This document shows positions 11,346 through 22,779 of a stretch of 64,000 nucleotides of DNA, in pieces (within the stretch, counting starts at the first letter, position 1; each line of letters opens with the position of its first letter). A program made the translations under genes and the position numbers. Under the pieces are notes generated by a model. It made no database searches, was not told the origin of the DNA, and saw nothing but the letters and a program-made list of their open reading frames with translations. This DNA comes from Okapia johnstoni (taxonomy: Eukaryota > Chordata > Mammalia > Artiodactyla > Giraffidae). The DNA lies in NCBI GenBank assembly GCA_024291935.2, contig CM044306.1:4846501-4910500 (forward strand), in the 5' to 3' direction.

Positions 11346-12085
11346 AGGCAAAGCCTTTTGTAGGAGCCGAGAAAGCACAGTCACGCGGCATCTGGCAGCC
11401 AGCCCCTCGTGCCACAAAGCACTTCATCAGGCCCTGGTCATCCACCATTTCCCCCTGGAAACGGGAGACTAAACGAATCAGGAGGAAGGCCATTTGTTTA
11501 TATGAAACATAACAATATCCGGAGTCTATTTCATTGACTTCTAAAGCAAGCGATGCTGCCAACCCATAGCTCTGGCGCACTGGCGTGCAGCAGTAATAAT
11601 CCTCTCATAGGGCCCATTTTCTCTGGTTAGGAGCGGAGAAGTCACTCCCCCTCACAATTCATCCTGCATCGATTAGTTCATCAGAGCGCCAGGAGACCAG
11701 GCTGGGGGCCGCTGGGCACAAGGACATTAACTCATCGGGGGCTGCAAACCGCCCACGGGTGTGCCCACTCAGCGCAGCACCAGGTACAAGGCAAGCGATG
11801 AGCTGCTTGGCCTGCGGTGCCCAGAGAAGGAGAGCCATGCCAGGCTGGGCAGAAGGAGCTGGGGGCACCTACAGACGGGGTTTTCAGTCACACCATGGCT
11901 CTCGGAATGTCTGCCCACAACTCCACTGATGGGGCTGGCTGCTGGACCCCACAGGGTCAAGCAGTGTTCATCTGAGATGTTCATTTGCATCCAAACTCTT
12001 CTCACTAGGATGGAGCCCCAGTTTCATCTCCCTCTAATGTCCATCATTTCAGTAGGCATCTCATTGTCTATGCTCCACCTCCCTG
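11346..12085. other. Intronic stretch, nothing recognised
   Basis: Moderate GC content. Short open frames here have no recognisable domains. Confidence 0.5.
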
Positions 12086-12267
12086 TTATGGGTTCACCTG
12101 TGTCCCCCCAAAGATGCTCCAGTCCTAACCCAAGCATCTGTGAATGGGACCTGACTTGGAAATAAGGTCTTTGCAGATGAAGCAGTTAGGATGCTGTCAT
12201 TAGAGTGGGCCCCACTCCAATATGATTATGCCCTTATTAAAAGAGGAAATTCAGGGACTTCTGTGAT

Positions 12268-12455
12268 GGGCTGCCCTGGTGGCTCAGACAGTAAAGAATC
12301 TGCCTTAAATGCAGGAGACTGCTAGATTGGGAAGATCCCCTGGAAGAGGAAATGGCAAGCCACTCCAGTATTCTTTCCTAGAGAATCCTATGGATAGAGG
12401 AGCCTTGAGGGCTACAGCCCATGGGGTTGCAGCGAGTCAGACACAACTGAGCTAG
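12268..12455 (+). mobile_element. Bov-tA SINE
   Basis: Begins gggctgccctggtggctcag and ends gagtcagacacaactgagct. Inserted in an MLT1 LTR. Confidence 0.9.
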
Positions 12456-12460
12456 TATCA

Positions 12461-12655
12461 CTTTCCCTGGTGGTCCAGTGCTTAAGCATCTGGCTTCCAA
12501 TGCAGGCGATGTGGGTTTGATCCCTGGTCCAGGAACTGAGATGCCACATGCCACGGGGCACTGAAGCCCACGCCACAACTAGAGAGCCTGTGCGCTGCAA
12601 CGAAGACCCTGAGCAGCCGAAAGAAAAGATAAGCAAATAAAAATAGAAGGGGAAG
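12461..12655 (+). mobile_element. CHR-type SINE, long form
   Basis: tttccctggtggtccagtgc head, ggtttgatccctggtccagg box, then the extended 3' part (cacaactagagagcctgtgc) and an aataaaaat tail. Confidence 0.9.
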
Positions 12656-13029
12656 TTTAGGGACGGACACACACAGGGGCAAAGAACTACCCGGAGCTTT
12701 CAGAAGGAGCACGGCTCTGCCAATACCTTGACCCAGCCTTTTAGCCTCCAGAACTGACACGATAAACTTCTGGGGTTTAAGGCCCTCCGTTTGTGGCACT
12801 TTCTTCAGAGCAGTCCTAGGAAACCAATACGCTCGCCAGTGAGACCCTAGTTCCCGTCGAGGCAGGATGGTGCTGGGAGCTGCCTCTGAAAGCGGGACCT
12901 CCCAGTCTCCACCCAACCTTCAGGCAGATGCTGAGGCAGAGACTCAAACCACAGCAGGGGAGCTAGACGACCTCTGCTGGTTCCCAAACCTGGCTGTGCA
13001 CCCAAAGCACCCTGTGAAGCCTCTTAGAA

Positions 13030-13136
13030 ACAGAGACCTTGCTGGTGGTCCAGTGGCTAAGACTCTGCTCTCCCGATGCAGGGGGCCTGCGTTTAACCCT
13101 GGTCAGGGAATGAGATCCCACATTGCCACAACTAAT
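13030..13136 (+). mobile_element. CHR-type SINE
   Basis: gaccttgctggtggtccagt head and cgtttaaccctggtcaggga box, followed by gatcccacattgcc. Confidence 0.85.
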
Positions 13137-13384
13137 GAGACAGTCAATTTCTAGATAGGTTGGTGAGAAGTCTGGGGTCCCCCAAGAGGAGAGAGGGATC
13201 TGGGGCTCTCGAAGGGGAGATGGGGGTCTGGAGTTCTCAAGGAGGAGGAAAGGACAAACTTGTTTTCTACATTCCTTTGTCTTAGTCATATAACACGTTT
13301 TTTTCTTTAAACCTGATGATTACACAACAAAACAACTCAGTTTAAACTCTGTACTAAAGATTATGTAACAACAATGTATCCTAG

Positions 13385-14655
13385 CAAAGCGACATGCTAG
13401 CAAAGTGATGCTCAAAATTCTCCAAGCCAGGCTTCAACAGTACGTGGACTGTGAGCTTCCAGATGTTCAAGCTGGATTTAGAAAAGGCAGAGGAACCAGA
13501 GATCAAACTGCCAACAACCGTTGGATCATCAAAAAAGCAAGAGAATTCCAGAAAAACATCTACTTCTGCTTTATTGACTACACCAAAGCCTTTGACTGCG
13601 TGGATCACAATAAACTGTGGAAAATTCTGAAAGAGATGGGAATACCAAACCACCTTACCTGCCTCCTGAGAAACCTGTATGCAGGTCAAGAAGCAACAGT
13701 TAGAACTGGACATGGAACAACAGACTGGTTCCAAATCAGGAAAGGAGTATACATCACAGCTGTATATTGTCACCCTGCTTATTTAACTTATATGCAGAGT
13801 ACATCATGAGAAATTCTGGGCTGGATGAAGCACAAGCTGGAATCAAGATTCCGGGAGAAACAGCAAGAACCTCAGATATGCAGGTGACACCACCCTTATG
13901 GCAGCAAGTGAAGAAGAACTAAAGACCCTCTTGATGAAAGTGAAAGAGAAGAGTGAAAAAGTTGGCTTAAAATTCAACATTCAGAAAACTGAGATCATGG
14001 CATCTGGTCCCATCACTTCATGGCAAATAGATGGGAAAACAGTGGAAACAGTGGCTGACTTTATTTTGGGGGGCTCCAAAATCACTGCAGATGGTGACAG
14101 CAGCCATGAAATCAAAAGACACTTGTTCCTTGCAAGAAAAGCTATAACCAACCTAGACGTCATATTAAAAAGCAGAGACATTCCTTTGCCAACAAAGCTC
14201 CATGTAGTCAAAGTTATGGTTTTTCCAGTAGTCATATGTGGATCTGAGAGTTGGACTATAAAGAAAGCTGAGTGCCAAAGAATTGATGCTTTTGAACTGT
14301 GGTGTTGGAGAAGGCTCTTGAGAGTCCCTTGGACTGACTGCAAGGAGATCCAACCAGTCCATCCTAAAGGAGGTCAATCCTGGGTGTTCATTGGAAGGAC
14401 GGATGTTGAAGCTGAACCCCAATACTTTGGCCACCTAATGTGAAAAACCAACTCATTTGAAAAGACCCTGATGCTGGGAAAGACTGAAGGTGGGAGAAGG
14501 GACGACAGAGGATGAGATGGTTGGATGGCATCACCAACTCAATGGACATGAGTCTGAGTACACTCCGGGAGTTGGTGATGGGCAGGGAGGCCTGGTGTGC
14601 TGCAGTGCATGGGGTCGCAAAGAGTGAGACATGACTGAGCGACTGAACTGAAAGT
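13385..14655 (+). mobile_element. BovB LINE, 5'-truncated
   Basis: Covers the reverse transcriptase half. The motif A region (CFIDYTKAFDCVDHNK) is open, but motif B is damaged near 13750, where the frame shifts. The catalytic box near 13877 reads YAGD instead of YADD (second aspartate-box position changed from Asp to Gly). The 3' end is gcgactgaactgaaag. Inactive. Confidence 0.93.
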
Positions 14656-15090
14656 GTCCTGCTTGAGGACAGTTTCTCCTTCTTGAGAATCTTCTGACCA
14701 ATCCTGTTATCTTAAAATGTATATTATGGGAGTAGGTCTGGTAAGATCTTTCTATTGTTAAATTCTAATCCTTTCATCTTAAAATGTAAATTGTGGGAGT
14801 GGGTCTAGTAAGATCTTTACAACCTTGAGACATTCTTCTAATTTATTGTAATAACCAATTAAAAAAGTATACAGCTCCCTTTCTAAGACTAGCAAGGGGG
14901 GCACTCTCCAGTCCCTTCTGATGTCTATGTCAGAAGCTTTCTCTCTCCCTTTTCACTGTAATAAAACTTCTAACACACAAGAGCCCTGAGTGGTCAAGCC
15001 TGGTCTCTGGTGCTGAAGCTAAATCTTCTTCGGAGATCACGAATTCCATATCGTTCACTGTAAGCTATCACTAAGACCTGGTGCAGCCCA
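14656..15090 (+). mobile_element. ERV LTR remnant with internal tandem duplication
   Basis: LTR-like block with a 67-bp unit present twice in tandem (starts about 14700 and 14767, both with atcttaaaatgta and agtaagatctt or gtaagatctt), like a U3 enhancer repeat. A polyadenylation-like aataaaacttc is at about 14961 and a U5-like end (tggtgctgaagctaaatctt) follows. No internal retroviral genes follow. Its family is not assigned, and the 5' end may be cut by the BovB before it. Confidence 0.6.
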
Positions 15091-15299
15091 ATAAATAAAT
15101 AAGCAAATATCTTAAAACAAAGAAAGAATGAAATAGAGATGTCGGAGCAGGAGCCCGGGCCTCCTAAGTCAGAATATCAAGGGGTCGGGTATGAGACGCC
15201 CCCTGCCAGGCACTGACCCACAAACCTTCAAGGGTACTTCCAACCGTGAGATTCCATCACTGCTACACGGCTGGATCCTCAATTCCCAGCCACTCCGAC

Positions 15300-15420
15300 T
15301 GGCCCCAGGGACTGGCAGCATCACCTCCACCTGGGAGGCCTGTGAAACATAAAGAATCTGGGGCCGACTCCAGACCCATCAAATCAGACTCTGCATGTTA
15401 ACAAGAGCCCTAGGTGAATG
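15300..15420. mobile_element. MER5-type remnant
   Basis: The order ctggcagcatcacctccacc, tgggaggcctgtgaaacata and aaatcagactctgcatgtta fits a MER5A fragment. Confidence 0.65.
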
Positions 15421-15544
15421 GTGTACGCCTTCAGGTGGAAAAGCACTTGCAGATGCCCAAGGACAGAGTCAACAGATGACAACGGTCTGAGAGGCAGCAT
15501 CACAGAGTTGTCCACAGGATGTGCACTGCAGCGGGACACCCTCA

Positions 15545-15680
15545 AGTCCACTCCGGGACTCAAGTCTCTGATCTGCAAAATGGGGACAGTGCAGTATTTG
15601 CGTCATGGGACGAAAGGCGATGAGTTAATACACAGATACAGCTTTTAACAGCACCAAGCACGTATGAAGCGCTCGGTAGG
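15545..15680 (+). mobile_element. MIR SINE fragment
   Basis: ctgatctgcaaaatggggac and gaagcgctcggtagg match the 3' half of MIR. Confidence 0.65.
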
Positions 15681-16354
15681 TGCAACTTAGCCCCAGAAAA
15701 AATCTAAGGGATGCCCTAGTTACTGCCTTCAATAAAATGACTCCAGTTTTTACGCAAGAAGGGGAAGAAGGAAAGGCTAGGACATCACAGAGCTCCGCGG
15801 AGACCCGAAGTTCTCTCTCATTAAGTGGTTACCAGGGGGACTTGTGCAAAGTACATTCAACTCGACTGAATGGGCACTTTGCAAAAGACTTGGATTTGTG
15901 ACAGAAATAGAACAGAATGAACAACCTACCCCACAAACCACTGAAGAAATTGCTGAGGGGAATCTACTACTTCCCTGGCAAATTAAGCCTTATTAAAAAT
16001 GCTCCCCAAGCCCCCAGAAAGAAACGAGAGTGGGTATTACAGAAATATGTGGGTTGCATTGGGTTTCTTTGGAAATCTCTGCAAAGGAAAAAGGATTTTC
16101 TTTTTCTGAGTGAAGACAAAGTCTGGAACCAGAATACCCTCTCCAGGTCCTTCCTCACTCCCCAGAGTCATGAAATTTGCAGAGAAAGGTGAGGTTTTAA
16201 AGTCAAGCCGACAGGGTCGCCCTCATCCACTTGCCCACCCAGAAACGACATCTCTTAAAAATGAACAGCATAGAGACAGGTGACTGTTTCTTCTGATGTT
16301 TTTGCCCCGGAGCCCAGAGGGGCACAGCCTCGTTTACATCTGAGCCACAGCATG
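15681..16354. other. Intronic stretch, nothing recognised
   Basis: No repeats or coding signals could be supported. Confidence 0.5.
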
Positions 16355-16355
16355 T

Positions 16356-16545
16356 GCTGTGTGTTAGCTGCTCAGTTGTGTCCAACTCTTTGTGACCCCA
16401 TGGGCTGTAGCCCACCAGGCTCCTCTGTGCATGGGATTCTCCTGGCAAGAACACTGGAGGGGGTTGCCACTTCCTCCTTCAGGGGATCTTCCCAACTCAA
16501 ATATCGGGCCTAGGTCTCCTTTACCGTCTGAGCTAGCAGGAAGCT
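16356..16545 (-). mobile_element. Bov-tA SINE
   Basis: Reverse orientation from gttagctgctcagttgtgtc through caagaacactggagggggtt to tttaccgtctgagctagcag. Confidence 0.88.
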
Positions 16546-16744
16546 AGCAGTGGGTCTAGAACAAGTGCAAAAATCCCCAGGCCTGTATTGTAGATGCCCG
16601 AGTGTTCATTTTGTAAGTATAGCTATCTTTCATTTTCTGAAATCAAAAGCTTTGTTTCTGAGAGTTAACTATAAACGGTTGATTTTTTCTTAGAGAAGAA
16701 CATTCCATTTTGCCACTGATTTTCACTTTTTAAAGTAGAGGTGC

Positions 16745-17815
16745 CAAGCTTTTGCACATCAGAGGAAATCATCTACAAAACCAAAAGGAATTCTTGTGAA
16801 AATATTCGCAAATGAAAAGACCAATAAGGCATTAATAGCCAACATATACACAGCTCATACAACTCAACATAAAAAAAAAAAAAAAAAAACCCTGATTTAA
16901 AAATGGGCAGAAGAGCTGAATAGACATTTCCCCAAAAAAGAAATGGAGACGGGCAAGAGGCCAAAGAAAAGATGCGAACGTTGCCAACCACCAGGAAAAC
17001 ACTAACCAAAACCACAATGGGATGCTGCCCCACTCCTGTCAGAACGGCAGTCATCAAAAAGAGCATGAACGGCAAATGCTGGTCAGGATGTGGAGAAAGG
17101 AGAACCCTCGTACATTGTTGGTGGGAAGGGAAGTTGGTGCAGCTACTGTGGAAAACAGTAGGGAGGCTTCTCAAGAAACTAAAAATAGAACTACTATACA
17201 AACCAGCGATCCCACTCCTGGGTATATATCTGAAGGAAAAAAACCCCAAAACACTAATCTGAAAAGGTGCATGCATCCCTAGCTTGATAGCAGCATTATT
17301 TACAGCTGCCAAGATACGGAAGCAATCTAAGTGTCCACCAACAGATGAATGGATAAAGATGTGGTACATGCGCACAATGGAATATTACGCAGCCGTAAGA
17401 AAGAATGAAGTTTTGCCACTTGCAGCAATGTGGACAGACGTGGAGGGCATTATGCTACAGGAAATCAGGCAGAGAAAGACGAGCCCTGTATGATATTACG
17501 TATATGGGGAATCTAAAAACACAACAAACTAATGAATACAGCAAAAAAGAAGCAGGCTCACAGGTACAGAGAACAAATTAGTGGTTACCAGTGGGGAGAG
17601 GGAAAAGGGGTGGAGCAAGACGGGGTAGAGGACCAACAGATCCTGAGTTTATGTATAAAATCAGCTACAAGGATATGTTGTACAACACAGGGAATACAGC
17701 CAATACTCGGTAACAACTGCAAATGGAGTACAACCTTTAAAACTGTGCATCACAATATTGTACATGTAATTTACATAATACTGTACAGCAAGTATACTTC
17801 AAGTAAAAAATAGAG
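16745..17815 (+). mobile_element. L1 3' region (ORF2 end plus 3' UTR)
   Basis: Recognised by aaatgggcagaagagctgaa, gtggagaaaggagaaccctc, cccactcctgggtatatatc and ggaatattacgcagccgtaa. It runs into the ruminant L1 3' UTR, which ends near acttcaagtaaaaaa. The frame is broken. It holds an A run at 16870-16889. Confidence 0.88.
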
Positions 17816-17869
17816 GTGCCATATTTGAAAAAAATTTCTTCCGCAGTAAATTAAATTAAATTGAATTAT

Positions 17870-18722
17870 AAAGCCTGGATAGGAAAACAGTCAACAAGAA
17901 AAGTCAAGTAACCCTGTCAAAAAAAAAAAACGGGCAAAGGACTTGAACAGACGTTTCTCCAAAGACGCTATACAAATGGCCAACTTATGAAAAGATGCTC
18001 AACACCACTAATCACTAGAGAAATAAAGCACAGTGATATATCATCTCACACCAATTAAGATGGCTACTATGGAAAAGGAAGGGAAGGAAGGAAAAAAGGA
18101 AGGAGGAAAGGAGAGAAAAGAACAAACATTGTTGAGGATGTGGAGGAACTGGGACCCTTGTGTCCTGTTGTTGAGACTGTAAAACGGTGCAACTGCTATG
18201 GAAAACAGGATAGAAGTTCCTCAAAAAATTACAAGTAGAACTACCATACGATCCATCAATTCCACTTCTGGGTTTCAAAAGAATCGAAAGCACAGTCTCA
18301 GTGAGATACTTACACACTTGTGTACATAGCAGCACTACTCACAACAGCCAAGAGGTGGAAGCAACCCAAACATCCACCACCAGATGGATGGGTAAAGCAA
18401 ACGTGGCATGTATAGAGAGTGGAATATTATACAGCCCTAAAAAGGGAGGAGATTCTGACCCATGCTACAAAGTGGATGAACCCCGAGGACATACGAGGTG
18501 GAGTACGAATGTCATAAAAGGGCGAGTACTACATGACTGCACTTACATGATGCATCTAAAGCAGTCAGATTTATCGAAACAGAAATTAGAATGACGGTTA
18601 CCAGGGAACCACTTCGGGGAGGAGGAAACGGGGGACTGGTGTTTGATGAGTATAGGCGTTCAGATCTGCACGGTGAGAAAATTCTGGAGATTTGTTTCAC
18701 AACAACGTGAACATACTTAATA
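17870..18722 (+). mobile_element. Second, older L1 3' fragment
   Basis: Repeats the same order of L1 landmarks as the preceding element (cttgaacagacgtttctcca, aagatgctcaacaccactaa, ggaatattatacagccctaa) with more divergence. A GGAA-rich purine run at 18075-18122 interrupts it. Confidence 0.82.
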
Positions 18723-18728
18723 CTACTG

Positions 18729-18935
18729 GTGCATGCATGCTCAGTCGCTCAGTGGTGTCCGACTCTTTGTGACCCCATGGACTGCAGCCCACCAGGCTCC
18801 TCTGTCCATGGGGTTCTCCAGGCAAGAGTACTGGAGTGGGTTGCCATTTCCTTCTCCAGGGGATCTTCCTGACCGAGAGATGGAGCCCGTGTTTCCTGGG
18901 GTTCCTTATCACTGTGCCGCCTGGGAAGCTGATAC
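18729..18935 (-). mobile_element. Bov-tA SINE
   Basis: Reverse orientation: gctcagtcgctcagtggtgt, then ggcaagagtactggagtggg and ccaggggatcttcctgaccg. Confidence 0.9.
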
Positions 18936-19142
18936 TACCGGACTGTGTGCTAAAAATAGAGTTTAGTGGTAAATTTTCTGTTATGTGTTCTTTACAGCAA
19001 TAAACAAAAAGAAAAATCAATACTCGCCAGCGATATGCACTGCATGTTTTTACTCCTTTTTCTTCTTTTCTTTCCTCACTGTCACAGGTGCGTAGTGGTA
19101 TTTCACTGTTGTTCTAATTTGAAATTCCGGACTGTCAGTAGA

Positions 19143-19346
19143 TGGACTTCCCAGGTGGCTTAGTGGTAAAGAATTCACCTGCCAATGCTGGAGACGTGGG
19201 TTCGATCCCTGGGTCGGGACGATCCCCTGGAGAATCAAATGGCAACCCACTCCAGTATTCTTGCCTGGAGAGTCCCACGGACAGAGGAGCCTGGTGGGTT
19301 CCAGTCCACGGGGTCACAAAGAGTTGGATACGACAACGAATAAACA
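19143..19346 (+). mobile_element. Bov-tA SINE
   Basis: ggacttcccaggtggcttag head, gttcgatccctgggtcggga box, cactccagtattcttgcctg, and the tail tggatacgacaacgaataaa. Confidence 0.9.
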
Positions 19347-19477
19347 ACAGGAGATATTGAGCATTTTTCCATATACTTACTTGTCATCACATAAAATCTT
19401 GGCCAAGTTTTCTGTTCACATCTTTTACCTATTTTTAAATCGGGTTTATTTCCTTATTGTTTGCTTTAAAAAGTGAA

Positions 19478-19777
19478 AGTGAAAGTCACTCAGTTGTGTC
19501 CAACTCTTTGGGACTGTATAGTCCATGGAATTATCCAGGCCAGAATACTGGAGTGGGTAGCCTTCCCCTCTACCCGGGGATCTTCCCCACCCAGGGATCA
19601 AACCCAGGTCTCCCGCATTGCAGGAGGATTCTTTACCAGCTGAGCCACAAGGGAAGCCCAAGAATGCTGGAGTGTGTGGCCTATCCCTTCTCCAGGGGAT
19701 CTTCCCGACCAGGGAGCGAACCAGGGTCTCCTGCATTGCAGGCGGATTCTTTACCAACTGAGCTATCAGGCAAGTCC
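19478..19777 (-). mobile_element. Two Bov-tA SINE units in tandem
   Basis: Reverse orientation. A unit with gtcactcagttgtgtccaac ends at gccacaagggaagcccaaga and is followed directly by a second partial unit (ctggagtgtgtggcctatcc) with its own inverted tRNA head at the end. Confidence 0.88.
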
Positions 19778-19945
19778 TGATAATTTTAAGGTTTGCTTTA
19801 AAGTTGATGTGTGTATTCCAGATATAAGTCCTTTATCAAACGTCTGTTTTACCAATATTTTCTCCAAGTCTCTTGGCTTATCTTTTCATTGTCTTAACAA
19901 TGACTTTCACAGAGCAGAAGATTGAATTTTAATAAAGTCCAGCAT

Positions 19946-20935
19946 CAATTTAAAAACAAAAAGAAAAAACACCACCAACAAAAGAAAACAGTCAGCCATC
20001 CTCCTGAAAGGCTGGAGGCTGGACTCCCACAGCACAGCCGGATCTTGACTGCGTTTTAAAATCCTTTTTGTCACTCTGGTATTTCCTTTCCTCTAATTGC
20101 TTAATACTTTTGTTTGCAATGAAATGATTTTCCCGTGATAACAATGAATAATGAGAACCCGGTCCAAGTGTCTCTTAAATTGCTTGGAGCAACTACTATG
20201 ACTTAAAACATGATAGCAGCAAGGGTATAAATATTCCATTTGTCAAATCTTTCTGTTTACACCACCCCAAGATATGTCTTAAGGACAGAGATTACCTTTA
20301 AACCATCTAGTCTGATGTCTTTGTTTTTATTCTTTAATAGAATTTATAAAATGCATCTTCTATTCTAAGAAATTAGCACTGTGTTTGGGAAGTACGTTAA
20401 CTTATAATGACAGTCTGTCATGCACCCTAAGCTGGTATAGTTTATCAAGCTAGGCTGTGAGTGAAGATAGTATTTCTTATTCTACTGTTTCAAGATGTCG
20501 AGTTTTGTATTCATGAAGAGAAAAATCAGTTTCCGCCAGGAAAATTAAACACAGCCTGTTGTAGAAGAGTGTCCATCAGTATTTGAGTCTTGGGATATTG
20601 TTCTTCCAGTGATGGACTTTGCATATGGATATCACAAAACTTAATTATTTGGGGACATTACTGTCACTAAGGACAGAATGAATATTCTTGGAAGAGGCTC
20701 TCCAATCATCAATTTTAGCAAGAAGGCATCCTAGATTACACAGTGTAGAAATAAATAATGCAGCACATATTACTGGACTACTTGTGGAAGATGCTATAAA
20801 TGGCTTATCCAGCTCATTACATGAAAGGCATAACATCACAAACATACCATCTCAGAAGCAAGCATTAGGCTGAGGATTTAAATAACAAAATAAGAATTGG
20901 CAGTGTGGACTACCCTTGTGTCCCACCCAGTTGAT
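19946..20935. other. Unassigned intronic stretch with short open segments
   Basis: No known repeat was recognised. Between about 20490 and 20875 several short open segments lie in the plus direction; one (about 20679-20873) encodes ILARRHPRLHSVEINNAA and continues to PSQKQALG. I do not recognise the product. It could be an old processed pseudogene, an unrecognised repeat or chance. Confidence 0.3.
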
Positions 20936-21165
20936 CAAGATGAAAAGCAGACTCATTGGAAAAGACCCTGATGCTGGGAAAGACTGAGGGCAGGAGGAGA
21001 AGGGGGCGGTAGCGGAAGAGATGGTTAGAGAGCATCACCTACTCAATGGACATGAACTTGAGCAAACTCCAGGAGATGGAAGGACAGTAACGCCTGGCGT
21101 GCTGTAGTCCACGAGGTCTCAAAGAGTCAGACACAACTTAGCTACTGAACCACAACAACAGCAAA
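20936..21165 (+). mobile_element. BovB 3' end
   Basis: gaaaagaccctgatgctggg, aggagatggaaggacagtaa and tcagacacaacttagctact match the BovB 3' tail only. Confidence 0.85.
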
Positions 21166-21330
21166 AGTTCTCAAGATGAGCACTGTAATACAGTTGCTTC
21201 AGAACGACCAGGAAGAAAAAAAATCAGAGGCACTCAAGTATAAAAGTGTGAATACATTCAAGGGAGGCATTTCATCTTAATTTTATTAGCTAGGACTTTA
21301 TAATACTTCTGTTCCTTTCTCCCTCCTCCA

Positions 21331-21373
<43 letters not shown>

Positions 21374-21377
21374 CACA
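21331..21377. repeat. (CA)n microsatellite
   Basis: About 23 CA units with one or two interruptions. The flanks 21166-21330 and 21378-21809 show nothing else recognised. Confidence 0.95.
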
Positions 21378-21809
21378 TGCACGTTCACACCAAAATCCTA
21401 CAGATTTTGTATAGCCTACATACAAAAATTTAGAATACTTAAATTATATGACTATCCAAAGCCAGGGACCATTACTACAAAAGGTGGGAGATATTTTGGT
21501 AACCACGATATGAAGACAAGAGCTCCACTGATGCATGGCCAAATACAATCTTCTTCCTTCATTTTGACATAATTTAGTTTTAGCACTTACAATTTTATCT
21601 GCAGTGTTTAGGACTCCTCCTTAGGGAACTATTTCAGAGATGCAGAAAGTACGGAAAATAACAGGATCAAAATCTACACGTCTCTCACCTGCATTTAACA
21701 AGGGTCAACCTTCTACTATGTTTGATTCAGGTTTTTAAAATCAAATGTTGCAGAAAGAACTGAAGTTCTTGTCTCCTCCCCCCAACAATTAAAAGATACT
21801 AAACATCTA

Positions 21810-22635
21810 GAGCTGGAATCAAGATTGCTGGGAGAAATATCAATAACCTCAGATATGCAAATGACACCACCCTTATGGCAGAAAGAGAAGAGGAACTGAA
21901 GAGCCTCTTAATGAAAGTGAAAGAGGAGAGTGAAAAAGTTGGCTTAAAACTCAACATTCAGAAAACTAAGATCATGGCATTGGTCTCATCACTTCATGGC
22001 AAACAGATGGGGCAACAATGGAAACAGTGACAGACTTTATTTCTGGGGGCTCCAAAATCCCTGCAGATGGTGACTGCAGCCATGAAATTAAAAGATGCTT
22101 GCTCCTTGGAAGAAAAGCTATGACAAACTTAGACAGCGTGTTAAAAAGCAGAGACATGACTCTGCCAACAAAGGTCCATCTAGTCAAAGCTATGGTTTTT
22201 CCAGTGGTCATGCATGGATCTGAGATTTGGACTATAAAGAAAGCTGAGTGCCAAAGAATTGATGCTTTTGAACTGTGGTGTTGGAGAAGACTCTCGAGAG
22301 TCCTTTGGACAGCAAGGAGATCCAATCAGTCCATCCTAAAGGAAATCAGTCCTGAATACTCATTGGAAGGACGGATGCTGAAGCTGAAACTCCAATACTT
22401 TGGCCACCTGATGCGAACAGCTGACTCATTGGAAAAGACCTTGATGCTGGGAAAGATTGAAGGTGGGAGGAGAAGGGGACAACAGAGGATGAGATGGCTG
22501 GATGGCATCACTGACTCAATGGACATGAGTTTGAGCAAGCTCCGGGAGTTGTTGATGGACAGGGATGCTTGGCGTGCTGCAGTCCATGGGGTCACAAAGA
22601 ATCAGACATGACTGAACAACTGAACTGAACTGAAA
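21810..22635 (+). mobile_element. BovB LINE, 3' half
   Basis: Starts within the reverse transcriptase (gctggaatcaagattgctgg). The catalytic box near 21853 reads YAND in place of YADD. The downstream connection domain is open from 22018 to 22611, after a break near 21985. Ends actgaacaactgaactgaac. Confidence 0.92.
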
Positions 22636-22779
22636 TATCTGGAAAAGCTCATGGGCACCCTTCTTAGCCATGTTTTTATACTTTCCATAGCTTATATAAT
22701 TTCATATATAAAATATTAGAATATAAAATAGGTAATGTTACTTTACACAGTTTCAAACTTTAAATAAACAGTATTTTAC

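Larger units (their letters stand above)
12086..12845 (+). mobile_element. MLT1-type (ERVL-MaLR) LTR split by two SINEs
   Basis: Starts gttatgggttcacctgtgtc and continues with ggaaataaggtctttgcaga and tgcccttattaaaagagg. It is interrupted, then resumes near 12660 and ends ctccagaactgacacgataa to aggaaaccaatacg. This matches the MLT1 LTR layout. A Bov-tA and a CHR SINE sit back to back inside it. Confidence 0.8.
19030..19945 (-). mobile_element. L1 fragment in reverse orientation, carrying SINEs
   Basis: Pieces 19030-19142, 19347-19470 and 19780-19945 read as inverted L1 3' sequence (ccagatataagtcctttatc, ttggcttatcttttcattgt). Bov SINEs fill the gaps. Confidence 0.65.

Noticed and set aside
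12482..12916. 144-codon minus-strand frame
   Set aside because: It is antisense to a CHR SINE and an MLT1 LTR.
16773..17375. 200-codon minus-strand open frame
   Set aside because: It is the antisense of an L1 3' region; the frame has no independent domain and is produced by the repeat.
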